In this document: positions 15,131 through 23,260 of the stretch, in pieces
Position numbering within the stretch: position 1 is the stretch's first letter
Layout of the letters: the number at the start of each line of letters is the position of its first letter
From: DATEJJ01 sp039649115
GTDB taxonomy: Bacteria; Actinomycetota; Actinomycetes; Mycobacteriales; Micromonosporaceae
Reading direction: 5' to 3'
Assembly: GCA_039649115.1 (NCBI GenBank)
Contig: JBBWZQ010000101.1
Location: forward strand, 1-35,273
Length of the DNA: 35,273 bases
The notes under the pieces: generated by a model
What the model saw: the letters and a program-made list of their open reading frames with translations, nothing else
Told to the model about the DNA's origin: nothing
Databases searched by the model: none
Program-made: the position numbers and the translations under genes

Positions 15131-16583
15131 CGGCACCAGGGGGGTTGTTCTTGTCGGGCTCGGCCCCCATTCGCGGCGGATCTACTATCCGGCCTTGGCG
15201 GCGCACGCCGCGCGGGAACGTCTTCGCCTGGCGCTCCTCGTCGAGCTCGAAGACCAGAAGGACACGGTCGAACGGTTCCTCGCCGGTCAGCCACTCCAGC
15301 CGGAGCAGATCGTCTACGTGCCGACGTCGTACCGGGACGGTGCCACGTTGTCGGACGCGTTCGTCGCCGCCGGTGAGCTTGCGCGCAGGCGCGGGCTCTG
15401 GGGTGCGGTGGTGGCAACCGAGCCGAAGTCCCATCTCGTCTACGCCCGTTGGGCGTTGCGCAATGGGCTGCACGTCCTGCTCGACAAGCCGATCACCGGG
15501 ACCAACCTGTTCAACGCTGAGCCGCGGGAGGCGTTGCGGCTGGTCGACGACTTCGTCGAGCTGAGCGGCCTGGCCAGCCGGTCGGGGCGGAAGGTGCTGG
15601 TGCAGACGCAGCGCCGGGCGCATCTGGGGTACGAGCTCGTACACGCCTACCTCGTCGAGTTCCTCGGCGCGTTCGAGGTGCCGATCTCGTACGTGGACCT
15701 GTACCACGCGGACGGGATGTGGAACATGCCGTCTGAGTACGTGACGAGGGAGAACCACCCCTACAAGTACGGCTACGGCAAGCTCATGCACTCGGGCTAC
15801 CATTTCGTCGATCTCTTCGCCTCGCTGGTCTCGCTGAACCAGCAGCTTTCCATCGCGCCCGATCGGGTGGAGATGACCGTGCGCCACGTCCGTCCAACCG
15901 ACCACATGGCTCAGGTCCATGACGGCGTGCACCGGTGGTTCTTCGGCGCCGACAGGGACCGGTTTCCGGCTGATCCGAGCGAGCTGCGCGGGTACGGAGA
16001 AGTCGACGCGTTCCTGCTGATGCAGCTCCTTCGCGGCGACGAGGTGATGACGACCGGAGCTTTGAGCCTGCTGCAGACGTCCTTCTCCCGGCGCGCCTGG
16101 CCCCGCCTGCCGGCCGACACCTACAAAGGCAACGGGCGGGTACGGCACGAGCGCGTGACCATTCAGGTCGGTCCGCTGCTGAGCATCCAGGTGCACTCGT
16201 ACCAGTCCTACGAAGCCAAGGACTGGATCGCCAACACGGCCGGCGCCGGCTCGTACGAACACTTCGACATCTACTTCTTCCGCAACAGCGCCCTTGTCGG
16301 TGGCCCCGCGTTCGATTCGGTGACACTGGGCGATGCCAGCCGGCACCGTCGCCACGTCGAGCAGGGTTACCTCGGGCACAACGAGGCCGCGCGGACCGAG
16401 GTCTTCAGAGACTTTCTGAATGAGGACGCCGGACGTGCCGGCCTCGCCTCGCATGAGCTACCGGTCAAGCTGACCGCCGCGACCTACTACAGCATGCTGC
16501 GACTCAACCGTGAGGGCCGCCCGGGTTCGCAGGTGTCTCTGGTACCGGGCGACCCCGCCTGGTTCTTGCCAGGTGCGGCATGA
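15111..16583 (+). CDS. Gfo/Idh/MocA-family NAD(P)-dependent oxidoreductase
   Basis: 490 residues from ATG 15111, which has GAGGTG 7 bases upstream. The Rossmann start is GVVLVGLGPHSRRIYYPAL; the family's E/D-K-P motif is LLDKPIT (125-127). The catalytic-domain region contains MHSGYHFVDLF, matching the H-x(2-3)-D pattern of the family. The protein is about 100 residues longer than typical family members, mostly in the second half. These enzymes oxidise or reduce sugar or inositol hydroxyls; with the PLP aminotransferase it suggests amino-sugar or aminocyclitol formation. It overlaps the phosphatase gene upstream and is ATGA-coupled to the SDR gene. Confidence 0.85.
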   Translation: MSAMSDDGTRGVVLVGLGPHSRRIYYPALAAHAARERLRLALLVELEDQKDTVERFLAGQPLQPEQIVYVPTSYRDGATLSDAFVAAGELARRRGLWGAVVATEPKSHLVYARWALRNGLHVLLDKPITGTNLFNAEPREALRLVDDFVELSGLASRSGRKVLVQTQRRAHLGYELVHAYLVEFLGAFEVPISYVDLYHADGMWNMPSEYVTRENHPYKYGYGKLMHSGYHFVDLFASLVSLNQQLSIAPDRVEMTVRHVRPTDHMAQVHDGVHRWFFGADRDRFPADPSELRGYGEVDAFLLMQLLRGDEVMTTGALSLLQTSFSRRAWPRLPADTYKGNGRVRHERVTIQVGPLLSIQVHSYQSYEAKDWIANTAGAGSYEHFDIYFFRNSALVGGPAFDSVTLGDASRHRRHVEQGYLGHNEAARTEVFRDFLNEDAGRAGLASHELPVKLTAATYYSMLRLNREGRPGSQVSLVPGDPAWFLPGAA

Positions 16584-17290
16584 CGGGGGAGAGATGTGCG
16601 GTGGTCACCGGAGCGGGGCGTGGTCTTGGCGCGGGGCTCAGCCGAGCCCTCCTGGATCGTGGTTGTCGAGTGTTCGCCGTCGTGCGCGATCCGCGCCAGA
16701 TGCCCGGGCTCGCCGCCCAGGGTGCGGTGCCCGTACTCGCGGACGTCTCCGCGGACTCGTCCACCGACGCGGTACGCGCGGTCCTGGCCGGGGTGCCCGC
16801 GGTGGATCTTTTGATCAACAATGCGGCGGTGATCCGGTACGGCACCGAGTTGGAAAAGGTCGAGCCGCAGGACGTCCTGGAATCGGTGAACGTCAACTGT
16901 CTCGGCGCTCTCCGCATGGTCCAGGCGTGCCTGCCCTGGCTCAGGAGGTCCTCGCATGGCGTCGTACTGAACGTGTCGAGCCGGCACGCGTCCCTGGGGT
17001 TGGCGGCGCGGGGAGGCGCAGGTAGCGTTCCGGTCTCCTATTCCTACCGGGTGTCGAAAGCGGCGCTCAACATGTTGACCGTCGCCATGCACCAGGAGCT
17101 GAGCCGGCTCGGAATCGATGCCGTGGCCGTCCATCCCGGACGTGTGCGCAGCCGCAATGCTCCACCGGACGCCGACCTGTCCGTGGACGAGGCGGCCCGG
17201 CGGATCCTCGACGGTGTCAGCACGGGCCTGCTGGCCGGTGGGCGGTTCCTGGAGCCCGGGGTGGCAGCCGTGATCCAGGTCGACTGGTAA
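16580..17290 (+). CDS. short-chain dehydrogenase/reductase (SDR)
   Basis: 236 residues, classical SDR: cofactor motif TGAGRGLG near residue 11, INNAAV, the catalytic Ser in NVSSRHAS, and YRVSK as the YxxxK motif, followed by HPGRVRSRN. All catalytic residues are present. The ATG overlaps the upstream stop (ATGA). Probably reduces a keto intermediate of the same pathway. Confidence 0.92.
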   Translation: MTGERCAVVTGAGRGLGAGLSRALLDRGCRVFAVVRDPRQMPGLAAQGAVPVLADVSADSSTDAVRAVLAGVPAVDLLINNAAVIRYGTELEKVEPQDVLESVNVNCLGALRMVQACLPWLRRSSHGVVLNVSSRHASLGLAARGGAGSVPVSYSYRVSKAALNMLTVAMHQELSRLGIDAVAVHPGRVRSRNAPPDADLSVDEAARRILDGVSTGLLAGGRFLEPGVAAVIQVDW

Positions 17291-17304
17291 TTGGGGGTTG
17301 CCGG

Positions 17305-18450
17305 ATGGTGCACCTTGACGTGTCCGACCAGGCACGGCTAGTCGATGCCGTGCGGCGCGGCTCTGACCAGGAACTGCGGGAGCTACCGTCGTCGATCGCC
17401 AGCGAGGAGAAGATCCTCCCGCAGCGGCTGGCCGCGTTGGCCGCGGTGGGCGACGGGGCAGCAGGGGAGCAGTTGCGGCTGTTCATCCTGCGCCAGGACG
17501 AGCTTGTCGTCGAGCTGGAACAGGCGGCGGTGGCGCTGCAGACGGCCGGCGTCCCGTTCCTCCTCCTTCGGGGATTCGCGTTGCAACAGCGGTATCCCAA
17601 GACCCACATTCGGCAGTTCAACGATCTGGATCTCGTGGTCCGCGACGTCACCCACCTCCCGACCACCATCGTCGCGCTGGGACGCCTCGGCCACCATCTC
17701 ACCCGACCGGTCACCGCGTGGTCGGCGCCGGCCGGCGTCTGGACCGGTCTGGCCTTCAACAAGGAGCGCGGCCGGGAACTACCGTTCTACGTCGATGTGG
17801 CCGCGGGCGGCCCGGCGCTCGGGTGCGGCGTCCAGCATCGCATCCCCGACTCTGCCTGGGCCAGCACCGACCAGGTGTCGGCCGCCGCCAACGTGCGTAC
17901 CCTCGGCCTCACCCACCTCACCGTGGCGTTCCTCGTCGAACTCGTGGAACGGGACCGCTGCATAGTCCGGGACGCGTTGGACTTCATCGCGCTCATCGAC
18001 GCCGACGGCTTCGACCCGGACGCGGTAGCCGGCAGCCTGGCCGGTATCCCCGTGCGGCAAGGATTGCAGCGGCTGCTGCCGATTCTTCGGGCGTCGGCGC
18101 AGGACCGGGCCAGACGGCTCGCCGCACGGTTCGCGGCGGCGGCCGCGCCGCGGTCCGTGTCGCATCAGGTCCGCGGCACGGTGGCCAGGACGCTGGGCAG
18201 CGCCGGCCAGGTGCTCGCCAGGCACCGGTTCGACATGGCGTTGCGGCTGGCGTCAGACCGGATCGCGGTATCGGCAGCGGTCCGCACCGGCCTGCCGGTG
18301 TTTCTGTTTCCCGACCCGGACCGGTCCCTGCCCGGGCTGCCAGGCGCCGCGATCCACGCATCACTCGACTGCTTCACCGCGCGGGTACGGCCGATGGCCA
18401 CCGAGGCGGAGACCGAGTACTGCTTCTCCGGAGAGGAGTGGTGGCGATGA
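17305..18450 (+). CDS. nucleotidyltransferase-fold protein (NTP_transf_5-like)
   Basis: 381 residues. LLLRGFALQQRYP (87-99) followed by RQFNDLDLVV with Asp107 and Asp109 is the signature of the uncharacterised nucleotidyltransferase family often found in polysaccharide and RiPP (for example lasso peptide) clusters. The metal-binding Asp pair is intact. Its substrate is unknown in the family; it could nucleotidylate a sugar, an aminoglycoside-like product or a peptide. It begins 14 bases after the SDR gene and its stop overlaps the GNAT start (ATGA). Confidence 0.75.
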   Translation: MVHLDVSDQARLVDAVRRGSDQELRELPSSIASEEKILPQRLAALAAVGDGAAGEQLRLFILRQDELVVELEQAAVALQTAGVPFLLLRGFALQQRYPKTHIRQFNDLDLVVRDVTHLPTTIVALGRLGHHLTRPVTAWSAPAGVWTGLAFNKERGRELPFYVDVAAGGPALGCGVQHRIPDSAWASTDQVSAAANVRTLGLTHLTVAFLVELVERDRCIVRDALDFIALIDADGFDPDAVAGSLAGIPVRQGLQRLLPILRASAQDRARRLAARFAAAAAPRSVSHQVRGTVARTLGSAGQVLARHRFDMALRLASDRIAVSAAVRTGLPVFLFPDPDRSLPGLPGAAIHASLDCFTARVRPMATEAETEYCFSGEEWWR

Positions 18451-19442
18451 CGGCCACCGGACGGCTTCGCGCACCAACGGCGGAAGACGCGGACGCCCTG
18501 CGTGAGTTGGCGGAAGAGACGTTCGTCGCGTCTCTGGCGCTGCCCGACCGGGCGGACGCTGACCGCGACCACGTGCGCGAAGAATTGCGCCAGGTGTTCT
18601 CCGCCGACGCGTTCGCCGACATGGACGGCCGGATACTCCATCGTGACGGGCAACTGGCGGCCGCGGTGGTGTGGACCGACGGAAGACATCCCCTTACCGG
18701 GCACCAGGAACGAGTGCTTGACCACGTACTGGCCAGACCGTCGGCTCTGGCGGAGCTACGCCGGGTGCTCGTCGCGGTGGTCGCTGACGCCTCGATCGAC
18801 GGACTGGACGCCGTGCGCGCCGAGGTCGACGCCGCCGGCGACACGGGGCGGGCAGACGTCCTCGCCGCGTTGGGCTTCGTCGACCACTACTTCATCACCC
18901 GTCGCGCGATCCGCGCGACAGCACCCGATCCGGCCTGCCGGGCCTCCGACAACAGCCATCGCTCCTTCGCGGTGCGATGCCTCACCGACGCCGTGGTCGC
19001 CGGCTTGGCCACCGGACCGTTCGTTCCGCAGAACGTGGACCGGCGGGCGGTCGAGGACTTCGTCAGCACCCGCTTGGTGCTCGGGGACGGCGGCACGGCG
19101 CTGTCCTACGTGGCGACCGCGGACGAGGGCGACCCGGCCGCGCACGCCGACGTACGGCTGCAGCCGGCCCGGCACGGCGGTGGCACGGAGGCGTTGCTCA
19201 ACGACGTGTACGTGCTGCCGGAAGCGCGCGGTCGTGGTTGGGCGCAGCGGCTGACAGGTCACGTGGAGAGCGAACTGCACGCGCGTGGCGTCTGCCGCAT
19301 GGAGGGAACGGTCGTGCTCCAACACGGCGTCACCCCATCGGGACTTGTCGAGCGGTTGAGCGCCGCCGGCTGGTGGATCGACCGTCGTTCGATGGTGTTG
19401 CCCGTGACGCCGCCGGCATCTGTGGGAGGGAGCGGGTTGTGA
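18447..19442 (+). CDS. double GNAT-domain N-acetyltransferase
   Basis: 331 residues forming two GNAT-like halves. The N-terminal half (about 1-155) starts LRAPTAEDADALRELAEE but lacks a clear acetyl-CoA loop. The C-terminal half has VYVLPEARGRGWAQRL, the R/Q-x-x-G-x-G/A pyrophosphate loop, followed by HVESELHARG. Start ATG 18447 with GAGGAG upstream, overlapping the previous stop. Likely acylates an amino group made in the pathway, or provides self-resistance, as acetyltransferases in aminoglycoside clusters do. The GTGA at its end couples it to the next gene. Confidence 0.75.
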   Translation: MTATGRLRAPTAEDADALRELAEETFVASLALPDRADADRDHVREELRQVFSADAFADMDGRILHRDGQLAAAVVWTDGRHPLTGHQERVLDHVLARPSALAELRRVLVAVVADASIDGLDAVRAEVDAAGDTGRADVLAALGFVDHYFITRRAIRATAPDPACRASDNSHRSFAVRCLTDAVVAGLATGPFVPQNVDRRAVEDFVSTRLVLGDGGTALSYVATADEGDPAAHADVRLQPARHGGGTEALLNDVYVLPEARGRGWAQRLTGHVESELHARGVCRMEGTVVLQHGVTPSGLVERLSAAGWWIDRRSMVLPVTPPASVGGSGL

Positions 19443-20419
19443 GGCAGAGCCGGCTGGGCGCTGACGGACCGCAAACCAGCCTCCTCGCCCTGGGAACCGT
19501 CAACCTCGGTGCCGAACTCGGGCGGGCGGAGAGCCTACGGATGCTCGATGCGGCGACGGACGCGGGAATATCCATGATAGACACCGCTGACATCTATGGT
19601 CGCCGGCCTGGCGTCGGCTACACCGAGCGGCTGATCGGGGAATGGCTTTCCACGTGCCCGGCGCGGCGGTCCTCGGTCCTGATCGCGACGAAGATCGGCA
19701 TGCCGTTCACCGCCGATCCGGCGGACCGGGGCCTGGGCTCCGTACACCTGCGCCAAGGGTGCGAAGCCGCGCTGGTTCGGCTTGGAGTGGAATGCATCGA
19801 CCTGCTTCAGTTCCATCAACCCGATCCGGAGACTCCACTCGAGGAGACCTGGGCGACCGTACGAGAGCTGCGGCAGGAGGGGAAGGTGCGGTATGTCGGT
19901 ACCTCGAACCATCCAACCGAGAGCCTGGTGTCACATCGCGCCGCGGCGGTGGCGCTCGACGTCGCCGGTCCAGTGTCCGAGCAGAGCGCGTACAGCCTGC
20001 TGAACCGGCGGGTGGAGAACGACACGCTGCCCGTCTGTGGCCAACTCGGTGTGGGTTTCATCGCATGGAGCCCGCTGGCGCGTGGCCTGCTGGGTGGGAT
20101 GGTGGCGCGGCGGCGGGCCGGCGATCGGACCGGGCGGCTGGCCATCCCGGCGGTCGCGGCCGCCCTGGACGAACATGTGGGTCGACTGGAGCGCTACGAG
20201 ACGGTCTGTGCGGAGGCCGGATACCCGCCAGCGGACGTGGCACTCAGCTGGCTGGCCGGCCGACCCGGGGTCAGCGCGGTCGTCATCGGTCCGCGGAGCG
20301 AAGGGCACCTCGCTTCCGCCCTGGCGGCGGCGACGATCGATCTCGACGCCTCGTTGGCCGCGGAACTGGACCGCATCTTTCCGCCCGGCACACCGCGATC
20401 CGGCTGGCCCCATCCATGA
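19439..20419 (+). CDS. aldo/keto reductase
   Basis: 326 residues from a GTG at 19439 that overlaps the preceding stop (GTGA) and has GGAGGGAG upstream. The AKR catalytic tetrad is visible: Asp48 and Tyr53 in IDTADIYG, Lys85 in IATKIG, His126 in LLQFHQPDP; the C-terminal cofactor region is VSAVVIGPRS. NADPH-dependent reduction of an aldehyde or ketone, as in deoxysugar 3-/4-ketoreduction, would fit the cluster. Last gene of the plus-strand operon. Confidence 0.92.
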   Translation: MRQSRLGADGPQTSLLALGTVNLGAELGRAESLRMLDAATDAGISMIDTADIYGRRPGVGYTERLIGEWLSTCPARRSSVLIATKIGMPFTADPADRGLGSVHLRQGCEAALVRLGVECIDLLQFHQPDPETPLEETWATVRELRQEGKVRYVGTSNHPTESLVSHRAAAVALDVAGPVSEQSAYSLLNRRVENDTLPVCGQLGVGFIAWSPLARGLLGGMVARRRAGDRTGRLAIPAVAAALDEHVGRLERYETVCAEAGYPPADVALSWLAGRPGVSAVVIGPRSEGHLASALAAATIDLDASLAAELDRIFPPGTPRSGWPHP

Positions 20420-20497
20420 CAGTGCCGTCGTAGGTATTGACGACTCCCGGAGAGGCTCTGAATTCTTGAGCCCGCGAATCCAAGCCGTGCCCGCCGA

Positions 20498-20503
20498 TAT
20501 ACT
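20498..20503 (+). promoter_or_regulatory. -10 element for a leaderless transcript
   Basis: TATACT ends 6 bases before the ATG at 20510, so transcription would be predicted to start at or next to the A of the start codon. No ribosome binding site precedes that ATG. This is the usual pattern of leaderless mRNAs in actinomycetes. A -35 match is not obvious. Confidence 0.5.
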
Positions 20504-20509
20504 CAACGC

Positions 20510-20884
20510 ATGGATGTCCCCTCGACCTGGGCTACGTTGAGCATCTGGGAACATGCGGACCGGCTGGTCTCGAATGGACGGCTCGTCATCGACCGGCCGG
20601 CCATGGCGCGGCATCACAAGATGCCGGAATACGTCTATCCACTTGACTACGGATATCTCGCCGGTACGACCGGGGGCGACGGCGAAGGAATAGATGTCTG
20701 GGTCGGATCGTATTCACGGCACGAGGTGACCGCGGTGGCATGTACCATCGATCCGGTAAAGGAGAACGCAGAACTCAAGATTCTATGGCGGTGCACCTCG
20801 CACGAAATCGCCGAAATCGAGAAGTTCTACGTTCCGCAGCCGCAGGCGGCCTTGGTCATCATTCGGCCCGGCGTCAATACCTGA
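20510..20884 (+). CDS. compact inorganic-pyrophosphatase-like protein
   Basis: 124 residues. VIDRPAMARHHKMPEYVYP, then PLDYGYLAGTTGGDGEGID (about 44-62), match the substrate- and metal-binding region of family I pyrophosphatases. The canonical D-x-D-P-x-D motif reads DGEGID, with Glu for the middle Asp and Gly for Pro, and the protein is about 50 residues shorter than E. coli Ppa. It belongs to a small pyrophosphatase-like subfamily whose activity is less certain. If active it would pull nucleotidyl-transfer reactions of the cluster forward by removing PPi. It has its own promoter and probably a leaderless mRNA, and is convergent with the dioxygenase gene 24 bp away. Confidence 0.8.
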   Translation: MDVPSTWATLSIWEHADRLVSNGRLVIDRPAMARHHKMPEYVYPLDYGYLAGTTGGDGEGIDVWVGSYSRHEVTAVACTIDPVKENAELKILWRCTSHEIAEIEKFYVPQPQAALVIIRPGVNT

Positions 20885-20908
20885 GATATGACCCGTGGTG
20901 CCGACGTG

Positions 20909-21820
20909 CTACCGGCGCGCATTTTTGACGAAGTCCTCGGGCCGGCCCGCCTGATCCGGAACGCCGGAGAACCATCCGCCGCGGACGTGCCGGCGGCTGG
21001 CGTCATCGTCGGTTCCGCGGGCCGCCGAGTGCCAAAGGTAGGCGTCGTGAAACAGGACGTCACCGCGCTCGCAGAAGACCGGGTACTCGTCGGGAATCCG
21101 TTCGAAACCGGGCGGCATCGGGTACGGCGGCGGCTGCTCGCCGTGCCCGCCGTGCGACCTCGATCCCGCTGGCAGTGCGGCGCCGTCCCCGGTTGACGCA
21201 GGTGCCGGGGTTGCCCACAGGTGGCTACCCGGCACGACGCGCAGGAAGCCATTTGCCGGGCTGGTCGGGTCAAGGTGGACCGTGAACGCTACCGAGGGCC
21301 ACCGGTCGAGATGCGGCCCGCTCTGCCAGTCGCTGTGCCAGCCGATGCGGCTGTAGTTGCTGTCCGGGCCGGAGCGGGCGTGCTGCAGGACGACTCCGAA
21401 GAGCCCACCCTCCAGCAGCCAGGGCTGCGCGAGCCAGGTGTTCAGCAGCCCGAGCAGCACCGGGTGGAGCACCGCTTCGCGGATGACGGGATCGACTTCC
21501 GTGACGTGCAGGACATAATTCGGAATGTACTCACCGCCCGCGATCGAATCACGTTCGTCGGTAGGGTCGAAACCCGCACGCGTACCGTAACGCTTGTCCA
21601 ACTCCCCCCTGGCGAGCCTTCCTTGTGCAGTGGAACACGCGTCGTCCAGGAGGTCGAATTCGCGCTCGGCCCAGAGCCCTCGAAGGACTGCGAATCCGTT
21701 GCGGCGGAAGAATTCGACGGCCGCGGCTAAATGTCCCACCTCGAACACGCCGCAGCGAAGTTGGGCCAGAGTGCCATTGTCGACCTTGACACGTTCGTCG
21801 GTCTGTGCAATGGGTCGCAT
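20909..21820 (-). CDS. PhyH-family Fe(II)/2-oxoglutarate dioxygenase
   Basis: 303 residues. The iron-binding facial triad is readable: His162 and Asp164 in GWHSDWQSG and His264 in YLWHSAARG; the 2-oxoglutarate Arg is probably Arg280 in HVRGGW. PGSHLWATP is also typical of phytanoyl-CoA dioxygenase relatives. It likely hydroxylates, halogenates or desaturates a cluster intermediate; the HxD (not HxG/A) motif argues for hydroxylation. I chose ATG 21820, preceded by GGGGTGATC; ATG 21847 is possible. It is divergent from the peptide/monooxygenase operon. Confidence 0.88.
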   Translation of the reverse strand: MRPIAQTDERVKVDNGTLAQLRCGVFEVGHLAAAVEFFRRNGFAVLRGLWAEREFDLLDDACSTAQGRLARGELDKRYGTRAGFDPTDERDSIAGGEYIPNYVLHVTEVDPVIREAVLHPVLLGLLNTWLAQPWLLEGGLFGVVLQHARSGPDSNYSRIGWHSDWQSGPHLDRWPSVAFTVHLDPTSPANGFLRVVPGSHLWATPAPASTGDGAALPAGSRSHGGHGEQPPPYPMPPGFERIPDEYPVFCERGDVLFHDAYLWHSAARGTDDDASRRHVRGGWFSGVPDQAGRPEDFVKNARR

Positions 21821-21955
21821 CGAAGGATCACCCCGTTTGATTGTCATTGACCCTGGGACCTCGATATGCGAGATTACACGGGCACCACTTGTGGCGCCAC
21901 ACCCCTGCCGGCGGGGGAGACTCCAACAGGCGACTACGGGGGAGGAGGTGTGATC
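21821..21955. promoter_or_regulatory. divergent control region between dioxygenase and tiny-ORF operon
   Basis: This 135-bp space must hold promoters for both directions. TTGATT and TTGACC hexamers occur near 21837-21851 but no well-spaced -10 is clear. A small palindrome CTCG-ATATG-CGAG lies at 21860-21872. The frame of the 17-codon ORF is open back to an ATG at 21866, giving a possible 47-residue version, but the only strong ribosome binding site, AGGAGGTG at 21943-21950, serves the short version. Confidence 0.4.
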
Positions 21956-22009
21956 ATGCGCGACGTGCAGGTTGTTCCGGTCGAAAGGCCGAAGAAGAAG
22001 CGGAAGTAA
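21956..22009 (+). CDS. 17-codon ORF with near-perfect RBS (MRDVQVVPVERPKKKRK)
   Basis: ATG 21956 is preceded by AGGAGGTG with 5 spacer bases, a full match to the 16S anti-Shine-Dalgarno and the strongest site in the window. It encodes MRDVQVVPVERPKKKRK: an acidic/hydrophobic start and a strongly basic tail. A 12-bp hairpin follows 5 bases after the stop, before the monooxygenase gene. This resembles either a tiny RiPP-type precursor or substrate peptide made in excess over its enzymes, or a regulatory leader peptide. There is no run of one scarce amino acid apart from the Lys/Arg tail. I recognise no homologue. An in-frame ATG at 21866 would give 47 residues. Confidence 0.5.
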   Translation: MRDVQVVPVERPKKKRK

Positions 22010-22014
22010 TTCTT

Positions 22015-22054
22015 GTGGCGGCCGGGCGTGCCCGACGGCCCACCCGGCCGCCAC
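22015..22054 (+). terminator. 12-bp hairpin after the tiny ORF (attenuator or partial terminator)
   Basis: A perfect 12-bp inverted repeat, GTGGCGGCCGGG (22015-22026) and CCCGGCCGCCAC (22043-22054), has a 16-base loop and is followed by TCTTAT, not a real T-run. It lies between the tiny ORF and the monooxygenase gene of the same strand, so it could lower downstream expression, stabilise the upstream RNA, or act as an attenuator sensitive to translation of the ORF. Confidence 0.65.
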
Positions 22055-22099
22055 TCTTATCGTCGCTGGTTTGTCCAAATCTCTTCCTGGAGCGCCGGA

Positions 22100-23260
22100 A
22101 TGAAGGCGAGCAGCAGACCCGAACTCAACTGGTTTCTCCCGCTAGGCACCGACGTGCGCCACATCGGGACCTGGCCGCCCGAGGGTGAGGAGCCGAGACT
22201 GCACCACCTGGTGCAGGTCACCGAGGCCGCAGAGCAGGCCGGCTTCGCCGGCCTGCTGGTGCCGACGGCCTATGTCAACGAGGCCGAGACATGGACCGCG
22301 GCCAGTGCGGTACTGGCCCGCACCCGGTCGGCGAAACTGATCCTCGCCGTGCGGCCGAACCAGCTTCATCCGGCGCAGGCGGCCAAGATGACGGCCACCC
22401 TCGACTACCTTTTCCCGGGCCGGGTCGCGCTCAACGTCGTCACCGGCGGGTGGGGCGAGGACCGCTGGATCGGCTGCTACGACGACCGTGAAACGAGGTA
22501 CCAGCGCGTCCGCGAGTGGCTCGAGATAGTGACGCAGGCGTGGGCGGGCGCGGACCGCTACCAGGGGATGACCTATGCGGGGAAGATCTACCAGCTCGAC
22601 GGGCTGTCGCTCTACCCGCCGCCGGACCACGACATACCGATCTACCTGTCCGGCTCCTCGGCGCCGGCCCGCCAGCTGTCCGCGGAGTTCGCCGACGCCA
22701 TTCTGATCTGGGCCGATCTGCCTGACGCGGTGGCCGCCGAGGTCAGCGACATCCGCCAGCGCTACGCCGCCCGCAGACGTGCGGCTACGGTGCTGCTGCG
22801 CGTGCACGTCGTCGTGCGTGAAAGCGAGGAAGCGGCGTGGCGCGAGGCGGACGAACTGATCAGCCGGGTCGACCCGAGGGTACGCGAGACCATCGAGGCG
22901 CGGTCCTTCAGCGACAGTCCGGGCCGCGACCGCCAGACCGATCTCGGCACGGGTGACCTCATGGTCGGCCCCAACCTGTGGGCCGGCCCGGGTACAGGTC
23001 GATTCGGGGTGGCGACAGCCCTTGTCGGTGACCCCTCCCAGATCGTCGACCGTCTCATGGAGTACCGGGCCGCCGGCGTCGACGGCTTCATCCTGTCCGG
23101 CTATCCAAAGCTGCGCGAGGCAAGGCAGTTCGGCCGGTTGGTGACCAGGCTGTTCCTCGACACCGACCGCGCCCGTCGGCGCGACGGGCAGGCGACGGAC
23201 GAGGACAGCCCACGCCCATCCCCGTCCACAGTGGAGAGTGTTGTGGCACAGGTGCCATGA
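22100..23260 (+). CDS. LLM-class (SsuD-like) FMN-dependent monooxygenase
   Basis: 386 residues of the bacterial luciferase-like TIM-barrel family, closest in pattern to alkanesulfonate monooxygenase: LNWFLPLGTDVRH, TAASAVLARTRSAKLILAVRP, GRVALNVVTGGW, and LSGSSAPARQLSAEFAD. Such enzymes use FMNH2 delivered by a separate reductase; a flavin reductase gene ends the same operon. It could hydroxylate or cleave a C-S, C-N or amine group of the pathway product. ATG 22100 has GGAG 8 bases upstream; a longer open frame from 22013 would cross the hairpin and is unlikely. It overlaps the MFS start (ATGATG). Confidence 0.9.
   Translation: MKASSRPELNWFLPLGTDVRHIGTWPPEGEEPRLHHLVQVTEAAEQAGFAGLLVPTAYVNEAETWTAASAVLARTRSAKLILAVRPNQLHPAQAAKMTATLDYLFPGRVALNVVTGGWGEDRWIGCYDDRETRYQRVREWLEIVTQAWAGADRYQGMTYAGKIYQLDGLSLYPPPDHDIPIYLSGSSAPARQLSAEFADAILIWADLPDAVAAEVSDIRQRYAARRRAATVLLRVHVVVRESEEAAWREADELISRVDPRVRETIEARSFSDSPGRDRQTDLGTGDLMVGPNLWAGPGTGRFGVATALVGDPSQIVDRLMEYRAAGVDGFILSGYPKLREARQFGRLVTRLFLDTDRARRRDGQATDEDSPRPSPSTVESVVAQVP

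Noticed and set aside
14892..16454. 520-codon minus-strand open frame opposite the Gfo/Idh/MocA gene
   Set aside because: No recognisable motif; the plus-strand protein has the Rossmann and DKP motifs, a good binding site and operon overlaps.
20420..20509. Terminator after the aldo/keto reductase
   Set aside because: Only a 5-bp imperfect stem (GTCGT/ACGAC) is present, with no T-run.
21956..22009. PKKKRK tail read as a eukaryotic nuclear localisation signal
   Set aside because: The match to the classical basic NLS is literal, but six basic/Pro residues in a short bacterial peptide arise easily by chance and there is no sign of a host-targeted secretion system.
21841..22188. 115-codon plus-strand frame spanning the tiny ORF and hairpin
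   Set aside because: No ribosome binding site, Arg/His-rich low-quality translation, and it overlaps the start of the monooxygenase gene in another frame.
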